From Chloracidobacterium sp. (lineage in GTDB: Bacteria; Acidobacteriota; Blastocatellia; Pyrinomonadales; Pyrinomonadaceae), in assembly GCA_016716365.1 (NCBI GenBank), contig JADJWM010000007.1:319185-383184 (forward strand): 64,000 nt of DNA. The letters run 5' to 3'. The notes under the pieces were generated by a model that searched no databases, was not told the DNA's origin, and saw only the letters and a program-made list of their open reading frames with translations. This document shows positions 1-9,985 of this stretch, one piece after another. How positions within the stretch are numbered: position 1 is the stretch's first letter; the number at the start of each line of letters is the position of its first letter. The translations under genes and the position numbers were made by a program.

Positions 1-794
1 GTAAGTCCTCTATTCTCAACGCCCTTTTGGGCGAAGAACGCGTGATCGTGTCGCCGATCGCTGGAACGACTCGGGACGCGATCGATACAGCATTCGAAGC
101 GGACGGCCACAAGTTCGTGCTGATCGACACGGCCGGTATCAGGCGGAAAGGCAAGACGACCGAGATGGCGGAGAAGCTTTCAGTGGTGATGGCCAGGAAG
201 GCACTCGAGCGTGCGGATGTGGCGGTACTAGTGGTCGATGCGGTCGAAGGGGTCGCTAATCTCGATGCGAGCATCGCCGGATACGCGGTAGAATCGGGCT
301 GTTCCGTTATCATTGCGGTGAATAAATGGGACGCCGTCGAGGAAAAAGAGACGAACACGATCTATGAATTTGAAAGAACGGTCCGGCGGCAGATGAAATT
401 TCTTGATTGGGCACCGCTGGTTTCAATGTCGGCCCTTACCGGACAACGAGTGTCGAAGTTGCTCTCCATGGCCGTCAAGGCGAACGAGGCCAGAAACTTC
501 AGAGTGCCGACATCGCAGTTGAACAAGTTTTTCGAGGAAGCCATAGACCAGCCAAAGGGCGGCACCGCCCCGGCCGCTGCGAAGGGAGGCATTTCGCGGC
601 TCAAGGTCCAATACATTACCCAGGGCGGCCTGCGGCCCCCGCTGTTTGTTCTGTTTACGTCGGGCGGAAGTAAGGCAGGGCTGCATTTTTCGTACATTCG
701 GTACGTCGAGAACCGGCTCCGCGACGCGTTCGGCTTTTTTGCGACGCCGATCCGGCTAAAGGAACGGCATAAGGTGCGTGCGGCCAAAGCCTGA
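1..794 (+). CDS. der: Ribosome-assembly GTPase Der (EngA), C-terminal part, cut by the window edge
   Basis: Der is a tandem-GTPase protein that acts in maturation of the 50S ribosomal subunit. The reading frame is open from base 3 and begins inside a P-loop (KSSILNALLG), so only the second GTPase domain and the C-terminal KH-like domain are present. Visible motifs are GTTRDAID (switch I/G2), DTAG (G3) and NKWD (G4). The KH-like part ends in a basic tail with RLKERHK. An internal TTG at 27 is not a true start, because the P-loop lies upstream of it. The next gene begins 26 bases downstream on the same strand. The family assignment is secure; the N-terminal GTPase domain is outside the window. 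Confidence 0.95.
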   Translation, partial: KSSILNALLGEERVIVSPIAGTTRDAIDTAFEADGHKFVLIDTAGIRRKGKTTEMAEKLSVVMARKALERADVAVLVVDAVEGVANLDASIAGYAVESGCSVIIAVNKWDAVEEKETNTIYEFERTVRRQMKFLDWAPLVSMSALTGQRVSKLLSMAVKANEARNFRVPTSQLNKFFEEAIDQPKGGTAPAAAKGGISRLKVQYITQGGLRPPLFVLFTSGGSKAGLHFSYIRYVENRLRDAFGFFATPIRLKERHKVRAAKA

Positions 795-820
795 AGGGCC
801 CGAAAACTGACAGGTCACAA

Positions 821-2218
821 ATGGAGATCCTGCTCCTAATCATTCGATTGGTTTTTTTCGCGGTCTTCGCGGTCTCGGCGATCACGAAGTTCCTGGACCG
901 TCCGGGAACCAGACAGCGGTCCGGGAGTTCGGCGTGCCTGAAAGCTCGTGCAAGCGGCCGGCCACGTCCTTCTCCCGGCCGAGATAGCCATCGCTGTCAG
1001 TTTGCTATTGGTATGGTCGCTCAGGATCGGGGCGGTGGCCGCGCTGGTCCTTTTGATCGTGTTTTCCAGCGCGATGCTCTGGCAGCTTTGGCAGGGGCGT
1101 GCCCCGGATTGCCATTGCTTCGGCCAGCTCCACAGCGAACCGGTCGGTGCCAAAAGCCTTTTGAGAAATGCCGTTCTGATCATACTTGCGGCGGCCGTTG
1201 TATTCGGCAGTACCGGAGCGGAAGGGGCAGACCTGTTCGACAACGGTTTGGGAACCGATCACGCAACAAAACGACCTTCGCAAAACGGCTGGACTTTGCT
1301 GGAAATGACGTCGGGACAGGGCGGACCGGTCGAGAGGAACGATGCGGGCGATCCTTCGGACGGGCTTCCGATCGGGGCTCCGCTGCCCGATTTCGCCATA
1401 CCGGGCCTCGACGGGCGGGTGGTCCAGTTCGAACATTTGATCGCGGACGACAAGCCGTTTCTCTTCCTTTTTGTCGGGGCCGAGTGCGCCCCGTGTGAGC
1501 AGCTTATCCCTGAGATGCGGGAGTGGCTCCGGGACCTCGGTGAAAAGGTCCGTTTTATCATCGTCTCGCATGGAGATATCTCGGTCAACGCTAGAAAGTT
1601 CGGTGACCTCGGTGTTCCGGTCCTTATCGAGAGAAGCCGTGAGTTTGCGAATTCTGTCCACGCGAAGTGGACGCCGAGCGTGCTTTTCGTCGATAAAGAG
1701 GGAAATATCGCGAGCCATCTTGCCGCCGGTGATGTTGCGATCCGCCGCTTGATCGAAAAGATGAAGCTCAAGGACCTAAACGCGAAATTTGTCTATTTTC
1801 TTGGCCTGACCGGACAGAAACGTCCGGACATCGGGACCGAGGTCCCCGAGTTTGCAGTCAGCCGACCTTTCGGGCACCAAATTACAAAGGCGGACCTTGT
1901 CTGCCGGCGAACGCTTGCCGCGTTCATCAGCACGACTTGCGGCCACTGTTCCCGGTTGGTGGACGAAATTCGGGAGTGGGAGAACCGCGGCGGGGACAAC
2001 GGCCTTGGGATGATCGTTTTTAGCGATGGAAGTAAGGCGGACGGCAGGGACTTCGAACTAAACGCTCGTCTGATCGTCGATAAGGATTATAAACTGGCCG
2101 CGAAACTCGGCATGCGGGGCGTCCCGTCCGCCGTTTTGATCGACGAAGCCGGCGTGATAGTGACAGAGGCCGCGATCGGTCCCGAAAATATCTGGTCTTT
2201 GATCGGGGGCAGGCCCGA

Positions 2219-2222
<4 letters not shown>
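821..2222 (+). pseudogene. MauE/DoxX-like membrane domain fused to two thioredoxin-like domains, frameshifted near its start
   Basis: Three frames must be joined. Bases 821-905 encode the first membrane helix (MEILLLIIRLVFFAVFAVSA, then ITKFLDRPG). Bases about 907-943 in a second frame encode AVREFGVPES. From about 945 a third frame continues to 2222, and its first usable start is GTG 948. Each junction behaves like a missing single base. The last frame holds the rest of a MauE-like domain with a CHCFG motif, then a thioredoxin-like domain with CAPC and a second with CGHC. Proteins of this build are usually membrane thiol-disulfide factors. Either this copy is damaged, or the sequence has errors here, or a shortened protein starts at 948. 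The stop overlaps the tgt start (ATGA). Confidence 0.7.
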
Positions 2223-3503
<1,281 letters not shown>

Positions 3504-3557
3504 TATACTGAAATTGAGCGTATACTATTGAGTTTTGTTTTTTTGACGAGAGTATAG

Positions 3558-3857
3558 ATGAATACATTTCTATTGTTTTTTCAGGACGCCGGAGGGGCAA
3601 GTCTGCTTTGGACGCTGCTCCCTTTCGTTTTTATTTTTGGAATCTTCTACTTTCTCGTCATTTTGCCTCAGAAGAGACAAAAGCAGCAGCTCCAGGAAAT
3701 GATCACCCAGTTGAAGATCAACGATCAGGTCGTTACCAACGGCGGCGTGATCGGGAAGATCAAGGAGATCAAGGAGACAAGCTTCATTATCCAGAGCGCG
3801 GAGAAATCGTTTCTTGAGATCGGAAAAAGTGCCGTCGTCGGTAAAAAGGCGGATTAG
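3558..3857 (+). CDS. yajC: Preprotein translocase accessory subunit YajC
   Basis: A 99-residue single-pass membrane protein. A hydrophobic segment (about residues 15-36, ending FYFLVILPQ) is followed by the YajC signature of a basic stretch KRQKQQLQEM and a small beta-rich cytosolic domain (NDQVVTNGGVIGKIKEI). YajC associates with SecDF at the SecYEG channel. It sits between tgt and secD, the usual place. Length and motif order match the family. Confidence 0.95.
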   Translation: MNTFLLFFQDAGGASLLWTLLPFVFIFGIFYFLVILPQKRQKQQLQEMITQLKINDQVVTNGGVIGKIKEIKETSFIIQSAEKSFLEIGKSAVVGKKAD

Positions 3858-3947
3858 TTCGGGTCCGCAGACCCTTTGCTGCCGTCTACCGTTGGGGCGA
3901 GTTGCCTATCAGGGCGACAAGCGTTCGAGTTTCGCATCATAGCAGTT

Positions 3948-5630
3948 ATGAAAAACCGGAATCTTAAGGTCAGGGCAATAATTATCTTTGCAGTAACCCT
4001 GGTGGGGATCTATCTGGTGATAGGGCCACGCCGAATGCTCACAAAACAGGATCTGACCTGGACTGGCATCAAGCAGAACCTGGAGCAGAACATCAACCTT
4101 GGCCTCGACCTCAAGGGCGGCTCCCACCTGGTGATGAAGGTCAAGACCGATGAGTACCTAAAAGTCCTGACCGAGAACAATGCGAACGCCGCGTTGACCG
4201 CGGCCCAGGAGGCGAATGTTAACGTCGCCGCTAATAATGTGGTCACGGCGGACGGCACCTATTCGATCGAATTGGTTCCCGAGGACGCGAACAATCTTCC
4301 GAACCTGATCGAAGCGGTTAAGCGTAACGTCGATCTCGTCAATTGGAACGAATCGAGCGGCGGCAATTCGGTCACGTGGAGCCTGCCGTCGAATATGCAG
4401 ACGCTCCTTAAGAACCAGGCGGTCGAGCAGGCCTTGAAGATCATCGACAGCCGCATCAACGCATTCGGCGTGAAAGAACCGACGCTGCAGCGGCACGGCG
4501 CCGAATCTTCGGGCCAGATCCTGCTCCAGATGCCCGGCGTCGACGACCCGGAGCGCGTTAAAAAGCTCTTGAACGCAGACTCGAACCTTCAGCTGATGAA
4601 GGTCGTGAGCCCGCCGAGCCCGGCCCCGGTCAAGACCTATCCCACCGAGGATGCCGCGCGGCAGTCGGTTGGCGGAGCGCTCCCCCCGAATCGGAAGGTT
4701 TACGAGTACATCGAACGTGATGACCGCCTTGGCGCGGTGACGCCTGAAACTGAGCGGCCGAAGCAGTATGTCGTTGTGGAGTATCCGGCCGTCGTGGACG
4801 GAAGCGAGCTGCGTGATGCGAGCGCGGTTTCCCGCACGGGCACCGAGGGTGACTATCAGATCGCGTTCTCGCTCAAACCGGCCGGCGCAGATAAGTTTGG
4901 CCAGTGGACGAGCGAGAACCTGAATAATTACATGGCCGTCGTCCTTAACGATCAGGTCAAATCGGTCGCATACATCAAGAGCCGGATCGATGACCGCGGA
5001 GAGATCTCGGGGCGGTTTACGAAGGCGGCCGCGGACGACCTGGCATTGACGCTCAGGTCCGGCGCCCTTCCGGCGAAGATCGAGTATCAGGAAGAGCGGA
5101 CCGTCGGCCCGAGCCTCGGAGCCGATTCGATCCGTGCGGGGGTTACGGCCTCGCTTGCAGGCCTCGCATTCGTGGTGCTCTTCATGCTCTTTTACTATAG
5201 GGGTTCCGGGATCAACGCGGTCATCGCTCTGATCCTGAACATGATCCTTACCCTGGCGGCCCTGATCGTGCTTGACTCGACGCTGACGCTGCCCGGGATC
5301 GCGGGACTTATCCTCGGCATCGGTATGGCCGTCGACTCGAACGTGCTGATCTTTGAACGAATGCGCGAAGAGCTTCGGGCCGGCAGGGAGGTCATAAAGG
5401 CCGTCGATATCGGATTCGACAGGGCGTTCATTACGATCATCGACACGCACGTGACGACTATAATCGCCGCGATCATCCTTTATCTTTACGGGTCGGGGCC
5501 GATCAGGGGATTTGCCGTGACGCTGACGCTCGGGCTGCTGATCAACCTGTTCTCGGCGGTTTTCGTTTCGCGAACGATCTTCCTCTGGCTGATCCAGCGG
5601 AATCCGCAACTGAAGAAATTAAGTATTTGA
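3948..5630 (+). CDS. secD: Protein translocase subunit SecD
   Basis: SecD, with SecF, uses the proton gradient to drive late steps of protein export. I prefer ATG 3948 (MKNRNLKVRAI), which gives 560 residues and places the first membrane helix (IIIFAVTLVGIYLVIG) at the N-terminus as usual; an upstream in-frame start at 3876 would add an untypical extension. The motif LGLDLKGGSHLVMKV follows the first helix. A long periplasmic domain comes next, then five C-terminal helices with GIGMAVDSNVLIFERMREE, the conserved RND-type segment. secF follows after a gap filled by a 7-base periodic array. Confidence 0.95.
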   Translation: MKNRNLKVRAIIIFAVTLVGIYLVIGPRRMLTKQDLTWTGIKQNLEQNINLGLDLKGGSHLVMKVKTDEYLKVLTENNANAALTAAQEANVNVAANNVVTADGTYSIELVPEDANNLPNLIEAVKRNVDLVNWNESSGGNSVTWSLPSNMQTLLKNQAVEQALKIIDSRINAFGVKEPTLQRHGAESSGQILLQMPGVDDPERVKKLLNADSNLQLMKVVSPPSPAPVKTYPTEDAARQSVGGALPPNRKVYEYIERDDRLGAVTPETERPKQYVVVEYPAVVDGSELRDASAVSRTGTEGDYQIAFSLKPAGADKFGQWTSENLNNYMAVVLNDQVKSVAYIKSRIDDRGEISGRFTKAAADDLALTLRSGALPAKIEYQEERTVGPSLGADSIRAGVTASLAGLAFVVLFMLFYYRGSGINAVIALILNMILTLAALIVLDSTLTLPGIAGLILGIGMAVDSNVLIFERMREELRAGREVIKAVDIGFDRAFITIIDTHVTTIIAAIILYLYGSGPIRGFAVTLTLGLLINLFSAVFVSRTIFLWLIQRNPQLKKLSI

Positions 5631-5631
5631 G

Positions 5632-5708
5632 GATTTGCGATTTCAGATTTTCGCTTTGCGAATGAAAGGAGTTCGCAGATCGCAAATTACAGATCGAAAT
5701 TAAAAAGA
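5632..5708 (+). repeat. Eleven-unit 7-base periodic array between secD and secF
   Basis: The whole secD-secF gap can be cut into 7-base units: GATTTGC, GATTTCA, GATTTTC, GCTTTGC, then two diverged units, then CGCAGAT, CGCAAAT, TACAGAT, CGAAATT and a final A-rich unit. The secF ATG begins exactly at the next unit boundary. The right half resembles the reverse complement of the left half, so the transcript could fold on itself. AGGAG occurs only in a central unit, about 37 bases from the start, too far to be an ordinary ribosome site. Confidence 0.75.
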
Positions 5709-6809
5709 ATGTTTCAAATTCTTCCTAACATCAATGTCGACTGGATGGGATGGCGCAAGCCGCTTGTCGCGGTTTCGATCATCGTGCTCCTGGCGGGGCT
5801 TATTTCCGCATTGGCCCGGCAGGCAACACCGGGCGGGACCGATGCGTTCAACCTCGGGGTCGATTTCCAGGGCGGGACGGTGATCACCGCAAAGTTCAAG
5901 GAAAAGCCGGCGGCCGACGAGATCAGGGCGGCGTTGAACGAGATCGGGATCACGGAACCGATCATCCAGGATTCACTTGATAAACAGGACGAGGTCCTGA
6001 TCAAGGTGCCGCTTATCGAAGGAGCGGAAACCGAAGCGGCGCCGGGAGCCGAAGGCAGCGAAGCAGTTTCGGCTACCCAGGTCGAACTGGGTCGTGAGAA
6101 TGTGAAACGCGCGCTGGACAAATTTGGCAAAGAGGCCGATCCGACCCTTGCTCTTCCGGACGATCCGAACGCGGCATACAAGATCGTTGGAACCGATTCT
6201 GTGGGGCCGGTAGCCGGTGCCCAGTTGAGGACGCAGGCGATCCAGGCGACGCTTCTCGGGATGGTCGGTATCCTCTTGTTCATCGCGTTCAGGTATGACT
6301 GGACCTATGCTGCGGGCGCTGTCATCGCCGTTTTTCACGACGTGCTTGTGACGCTCGCCTTCTTTTCGGTATTTCAGTGGGAGATCAGCCTTACGGTCCT
6401 GGCGGCGCTTCTGACGCTGGTCGGCTTCTCTGTGAACGACTCGATCGTCATCTTTGACCGGATCCGGGAGAACGTGACGCTTCGCCGTGACGAGCCCATC
6501 TACAAACTGACGAACGATTCGATCAACCAGACGATGTCGCGGACCATCGTGACGAACGGACTTGTTTTCCTGGCGGTGCTGGCGCTCGTCCTTTTCGGCG
6601 GCGAAGTGCTTCGCGGATTCTCGCTCGCCCTGTTCGTCGGTGCGATCACCGGCACTTATTCGACCATCGCGATCGCCAGCCCGATCGCCATCTGGTGGCA
6701 GAGCAAACTCGGCGCAGGCCAGATGAAGGAAGTGACGATCGATAAGCCGACGGAGAAGCTGGCATCGGCGTCGCGGCGTTCGGTTACGCGTCGGCCGGTC
6801 ACGCGTTGA
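5709..6809 (+). CDS. secF: Protein translocase subunit SecF
   Basis: Partner of SecD; 366 residues. The N-terminal helix (KPLVAVSIIVLLAGLISAL) is followed by the SecF motif GVDFQGGTVITAKF, a shorter periplasmic domain than in SecD, and the C-terminal membrane block with FSVNDSIVIFDRIRENV, the conserved SecF RND-type segment. The tail is basic (SVTRRPVTR). The start codon directly follows a 7-base periodic array with no nearby Shine-Dalgarno sequence. Confidence 0.95.
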   Translation: MFQILPNINVDWMGWRKPLVAVSIIVLLAGLISALARQATPGGTDAFNLGVDFQGGTVITAKFKEKPAADEIRAALNEIGITEPIIQDSLDKQDEVLIKVPLIEGAETEAAPGAEGSEAVSATQVELGRENVKRALDKFGKEADPTLALPDDPNAAYKIVGTDSVGPVAGAQLRTQAIQATLLGMVGILLFIAFRYDWTYAAGAVIAVFHDVLVTLAFFSVFQWEISLTVLAALLTLVGFSVNDSIVIFDRIRENVTLRRDEPIYKLTNDSINQTMSRTIVTNGLVFLAVLALVLFGGEVLRGFSLALFVGAITGTYSTIAIASPIAIWWQSKLGAGQMKEVTIDKPTEKLASASRRSVTRRPVTR

Positions 6810-6838
6810 CGGGCAGCCCGACCGCCAGAGATCGCTCA

Positions 6839-6876
6839 TTCAGGGCGGGTCGTTCATTCGGCCGCCCTGAAATTTA
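6839..6876 (+). terminator. Probable terminator after secF
   Basis: A 10-bp stem (TTCAGGGCGG paired with CCGCCCTGAA) with a 13-base loop, followed by a short ATTTAT stretch. The U-tract is weak, so termination may be partial, but the position directly behind the secDF operon fits. Confidence 0.55.
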
Positions 6877-6899
6877 TGCCGAATAGGGGCTTATTATTC

Positions 6900-7225
6900 T
6901 TGACTTTCGTTTTCTAAGTATTTAGACTGCTTCTCGTTGCTGGTCAATTAGATATTTCGTGTTTGCTTGTCACGTCGTGCGCTTCGGCTTCGACGGGGCC
7001 GTTGTGATTCTAGGTGTATCCGTTGCCGGCAAGGTTTTCATTTGCTCCGCACCAGGTACTCAATAGCTCACAATTCTGGAAGGTTGGATATCGGACGTAA
7101 TAGTGCCGTTTCCGCTTGTTCCGGAAAGGCGACAACGTGCGAAATTGTTCTTATCATCCAATTGTTTGGATAAGGTTCGTGACCCTTGGCCTTGTTTGGC
7201 ACCAGTAGAAAGGGAGGAAGTAACG
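6900..7225 (+). promoter_or_regulatory. Promoter and long leader of the TonB/ExbB/ExbD operon
   Basis: TTGACT at 6900-6905 and TAGACT at 6923-6928 are separated by 17 bases, a good sigma-70-type pair. The predicted transcript would have an untranslated leader of nearly 300 bases before ATG 7226. The leader holds a small hairpin at 7156-7171 (ATCCAA, loop TTGT, TTGGAT) and a strong ribosome site AGGGAGGAAG just before the start. I see no credible gene in it and no riboswitch class I recognise. Confidence 0.5.
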
Positions 7226-8032
7226 ATGTTGGATCAGTTAGTCGAATCAAAAAGCCATGCTGCCGAAGACTCTAAACGCGGCGGCCTTCTGCTTACGACT
7301 TTCGTGGTCATGGTGACGGTGCTGTTGAGCGCTTGGCTCTACAGCTTGTTTGCTAAAGATTACGCGATGGGAGGCGACGAGCTTTCGCTCGAAACGCTGG
7401 TTGCCCCGCCTGTGATCGAGGAAGCACCGGAACCGGAACCCGAAAAGCAGCCTGAAAAGCAGAAAGACCCGAACGTCGATATCCGGAAGGAGATCATCGC
7501 GTCGATGACCGAAACTCCGCCGAAACCGCCGGACACGATCAGCACGGTCAAGAATACGGTAAAGGAGCGTGACCCGAACCGGTTCACCGTTAAGGGCGAC
7601 CGGGATTACTCGGCAGTGAATGCTCCGCCGCCCGATTATAAAGGGCCGGTGAATACAAGCGGAACAGGAAGCGACACGGGAGCCCCCGGCGGCGGCGGCG
7701 ATCGTGAAGCCGCTCCGCCTCCTCCGCCTCCTCCGCCAAAGAAAGAGCCCCCGAAGATGATCTCAGGTGGCGTTCTTAACGGTAAGGCGACCAGTCTGCC
7801 CAAGCCGCCGTACCCGCCGGCCGCACGTGCGGTCAGAGCGAGCGGTGCGGTCAGCGTGCAGGTCGTGATCAGCGAGACAGGAAGCGTTATTTCGGCTTCG
7901 GCCGTCAGCGGACACCCGCTGCTCAGGCCCGCAGCCGTCCAGGCCGCACGCGGGGCACGGTTCAGCCCGACCCTTCTGTCCGGCCAGCCGGTGAAAGTTT
8001 CAGGCGTGATCACTTATAACTTTGTCCCGTAA
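7226..8032 (+). CDS. TonB-like energy transducer with a C-terminal TonB domain
   Basis: ATG 7226 is chosen because a strong AGGGAGGAAG precedes it; the protein has 268 residues. Order: short cytosolic N-terminus; one membrane helix (about residues 21-43, LLLTTFVVMVTVLLSAWLYS); a Pro/Glu-rich periplasmic stretch (EEAPEPEPEKQPEKQ); a Gly- and Pro-rich linker with runs of proline; and a C-terminal TonB-type domain (KPPYPPAARAV, then GAVSVQVVISETGSV, ending ITYNFVP). TonB proteins pass energy from ExbB/ExbD to outer-membrane receptors. The next three genes encode the matching channel. Its substrate receptor is not in this window. Confidence 0.85.
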   Translation: MLDQLVESKSHAAEDSKRGGLLLTTFVVMVTVLLSAWLYSLFAKDYAMGGDELSLETLVAPPVIEEAPEPEPEKQPEKQKDPNVDIRKEIIASMTETPPKPPDTISTVKNTVKERDPNRFTVKGDRDYSAVNAPPPDYKGPVNTSGTGSDTGAPGGGGDREAAPPPPPPPPKKEPPKMISGGVLNGKATSLPKPPYPPAARAVRASGAVSVQVVISETGSVISASAVSGHPLLRPAAVQAARGARFSPTLLSGQPVKVSGVITYNFVP

Positions 8033-8050
8033 CTCGGGGCTAACGGGTAC

Positions 8051-8080
8051 GAGAGGCGGCCTGGAAGGCCGTCTCTCGGT
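8051..8080 (+). other. Strong intercistronic hairpin between the TonB-like gene and exbB
   Basis: GAGAGGCGGCC pairs with GGCCGTCTCTC with one G-U pair around a small loop. No run of T follows, so it is more likely an mRNA-processing or stability hairpin that could set unequal expression of the upstream and downstream genes than a full terminator. Confidence 0.5.
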
Positions 8081-8131
8081 TCGTAAAAAACGCAATCATA
8101 AAAATCTTTTGACTTCTTTGGAGGAAAAACC

Positions 8132-8887
8132 ATGACTTTTTTAGCAAGCCTTATCGGCTCGGATCTGCTCGGATCTTTCATGATCCTTGCCGCAGAGGGC
8201 ACGAAGATCTCGTTCGGTATCTATGATATCGCGAAGAGTTTGACGATACCGGGCTGGATCGTTATCGGAGTTCTGCTCATCCAGTCGGTGTATCTGATCG
8301 CCGTCGGGATCGAAAGGTACCTGACCTATAACAAGGCAAAACAGCAGTCCCGCCAGTATGCCCCGAAGGTCGCGATGGCCCTGAAGAACAGCAACATCGA
8401 CGAAGCCATCAACATCAGTGACCGTCACAAAGATTCGCATTTGGCTATGGTGGTCTCCTCCGGCCTCAAAGAGTTCGCGGCCCATCAAGGAACAACCGAG
8501 ATCTCGGCCGACGAGATGGAAGCGTCAAAGCGTGCTCTTGACCGGGCGATCGCCGTCAAAACGGCTGAGCTGAAGCGCGGACTGGCCGGATTGGCCACGG
8601 TCGGATCGACCGCCCCGTTCGTCGGACTGTTCGGAACCGTTGTGGGCATCATCGGCGCCTTCGTCGCCCTTGCTCAGGCCGAGAGTGCCGGTATAGGCGC
8701 CGTCGGTGCCGCCATCGCCGAGGCCCTGGTCGCTACCGCTTTCGGTATCGGCGTGGCCGTTCCCGCCGTGTGGCTTTTCAACTATTTCACCAACAAGGTG
8801 ACGAGCTTCGGTGTGGAAATGGAAAACTCCGCTTCCGAGCTGGTCGATTACTTCCTTAAGCAGCGGACCAAGGCCTTGAAGGGCTAA
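8132..8887 (+). CDS. MotA/TolQ/ExbB-family proton channel
   Basis: 251 residues; AGGAGG-type ribosome site (TTGGAGGAAAAACC) before ATG. Three membrane segments: one N-terminal (about residues 43-63, IPGWIVIGVLLIQSVYLIAVG) and two C-terminal. The second C-terminal region carries the family signature TVGSTAPFVGLFGTVVGIIG and the third AEALVATAFGIGVAVPAVW, which form the proton-channel core with ExbD. A long cytosolic loop lies between helices one and two. The neighbours encode a TonB-like protein and two ExbD proteins, so an ExbB role is more likely than TolQ or MotA. Confidence 0.9.
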   Translation: MTFLASLIGSDLLGSFMILAAEGTKISFGIYDIAKSLTIPGWIVIGVLLIQSVYLIAVGIERYLTYNKAKQQSRQYAPKVAMALKNSNIDEAINISDRHKDSHLAMVVSSGLKEFAAHQGTTEISADEMEASKRALDRAIAVKTAELKRGLAGLATVGSTAPFVGLFGTVVGIIGAFVALAQAESAGIGAVGAAIAEALVATAFGIGVAVPAVWLFNYFTNKVTSFGVEMENSASELVDYFLKQRTKALKG

Positions 8888-8929
8888 AACACGCTTTGCC
8901 TGGAGTTTTAGGTTAAGGAGAGAACAACC

Positions 8930-9379
8930 ATGGGAGCACAGATCGGCGGGACCGATGAATATAATTCGGAGATCAACGTCACACCGATGGTGGACGTGAT
9001 GCTCGTGTTGCTGATCATCTTCATGATCGTGACACCCCTGCTTCAGCAGGGCGTGACCGTTAACCTGCCGCGTGACATGATCACGCCGGACGAAGACGCA
9101 GAGATAACCAAGGACACCTCAGTCGTGATCTCGATCCCGGACAATAATAATTTCTACGTCGGCAAGGACCCTTTCCCGATCAGCGGATTGGCTGAAAAGA
9201 TCCAGACGATGATGAAAGACAAGGCTCCGGATAAGCGGATCGTTTATATCAAGAGCGGCGTTGACGTTGAGTACGGCACGGTCGTCGAAGCGATCGATGT
9301 CATTCGAAAGCAGGACATCGACAAGATCGGGCTGGTTGCCGATAAGAAAAAGGGTGGCGGCGGAGAGGCGGCACAGTAG
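8930..9379 (+). CDS. ExbD/TolR-family protein, first copy
   Basis: 149 residues with a single N-terminal helix holding the family proton-carrying aspartate (NVTPMVDVMLVLLIIFMIV), then a periplasmic domain (NFYVGKDPFPISGLAEKI, PDKRIVYIKSGVDVEYGTV). A strong AAGGAGAG precedes ATG. It sits between exbB and a second exbD. Its periplasmic domain is clearly related to the N-terminal half of the lipoprotein encoded at 20504-21310. Confidence 0.92.
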   Translation: MGAQIGGTDEYNSEINVTPMVDVMLVLLIIFMIVTPLLQQGVTVNLPRDMITPDEDAEITKDTSVVISIPDNNNFYVGKDPFPISGLAEKIQTMMKDKAPDKRIVYIKSGVDVEYGTVVEAIDVIRKQDIDKIGLVADKKKGGGGEAAQ

Positions 9380-9433
9380 CCTCCCTGCCCCCACCGGCCA
9401 GACCACTTCGCATTTTCAGGGAGTATTTGAACT

Positions 9434-9910
9434 ATGGGAATGTCATCAGGCGGCTCCAAGGATGGAGCAGTACCCCACATCAATGTAACGCCGTTGATCG
9501 ACGTCTTGCTCGTGCTATTGATCATCTTTATGGTCATCACGCCGGTCAAACCAAGCAGATTCGAGGCTAAGGTCCCGGCCGAGCCGAAGAACCAGCAGAA
9601 TCTTGAGGTTAAGCCGAATCCGTTGACCCTGGTCGTCGCCATCAATAAAGAAACGAAGGGCGTGACCTTGAACAACGAACCGGCCGGCGATGTAAGCGAT
9701 GCTTCGGCCCTGACGGCCAAGCTGGACGAGATCTTTAAGGCCCGTGAGAATAACGGCGTGTTCCGCGAAGGCACTAATGAAGTGGAAAAGACCATCTTCA
9801 TAAAGTCGCCGACGTCCGTAAGGTATGGGGACGTCGTTCGCGTGATCGATGCCGCCAAACTGGCCGGTGCTTCGCCGATCGGGCTTCAAATTGACGATCT
9901 GACAGAATAA
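9434..9910 (+). CDS. ExbD/TolR-family protein, second copy
   Basis: 158 residues. The helix with the conserved aspartate (NVTPLIDVLLVLLIIFMVI) is followed by a different periplasmic domain from that of the first copy (FEAKVPAEP, NPLTLVVAINKET, SVRYGDVVRVIDAAKLAG, GLQIDDLTE). Two unlike ExbD proteins beside one ExbB suggest a mixed ExbD dimer in the channel, which is an inference. The same domain recurs as the C-terminal half of the lipoprotein at 20504-21310. Confidence 0.92.
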   Translation: MGMSSGGSKDGAVPHINVTPLIDVLLVLLIIFMVITPVKPSRFEAKVPAEPKNQQNLEVKPNPLTLVVAINKETKGVTLNNEPAGDVSDASALTAKLDEIFKARENNGVFREGTNEVEKTIFIKSPTSVRYGDVVRVIDAAKLAGASPIGLQIDDLTE

Positions 9911-9985
9911 ATACGCCCGCATCGCGCCTTGGCAGTGTGCGGATGCCGTACAGCCATCGGTCCGGGTTCATATGGAGTCGAAAAA

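Noticed and set aside
362..787. Open frame on the minus strand inside der
   Set aside because: It is a shadow of the GTPase gene with no family features.
3876..3947. Earlier start for SecD
   Set aside because: It would add 24 untypical residues before the signal-anchor helix; ATG 3948 fits the family.
4158..5609. 483-codon open frame on the minus strand across secD
   Set aside because: Arg- and Asp-rich composition typical of an antisense shadow of a G+C-rich gene; secD is certain.
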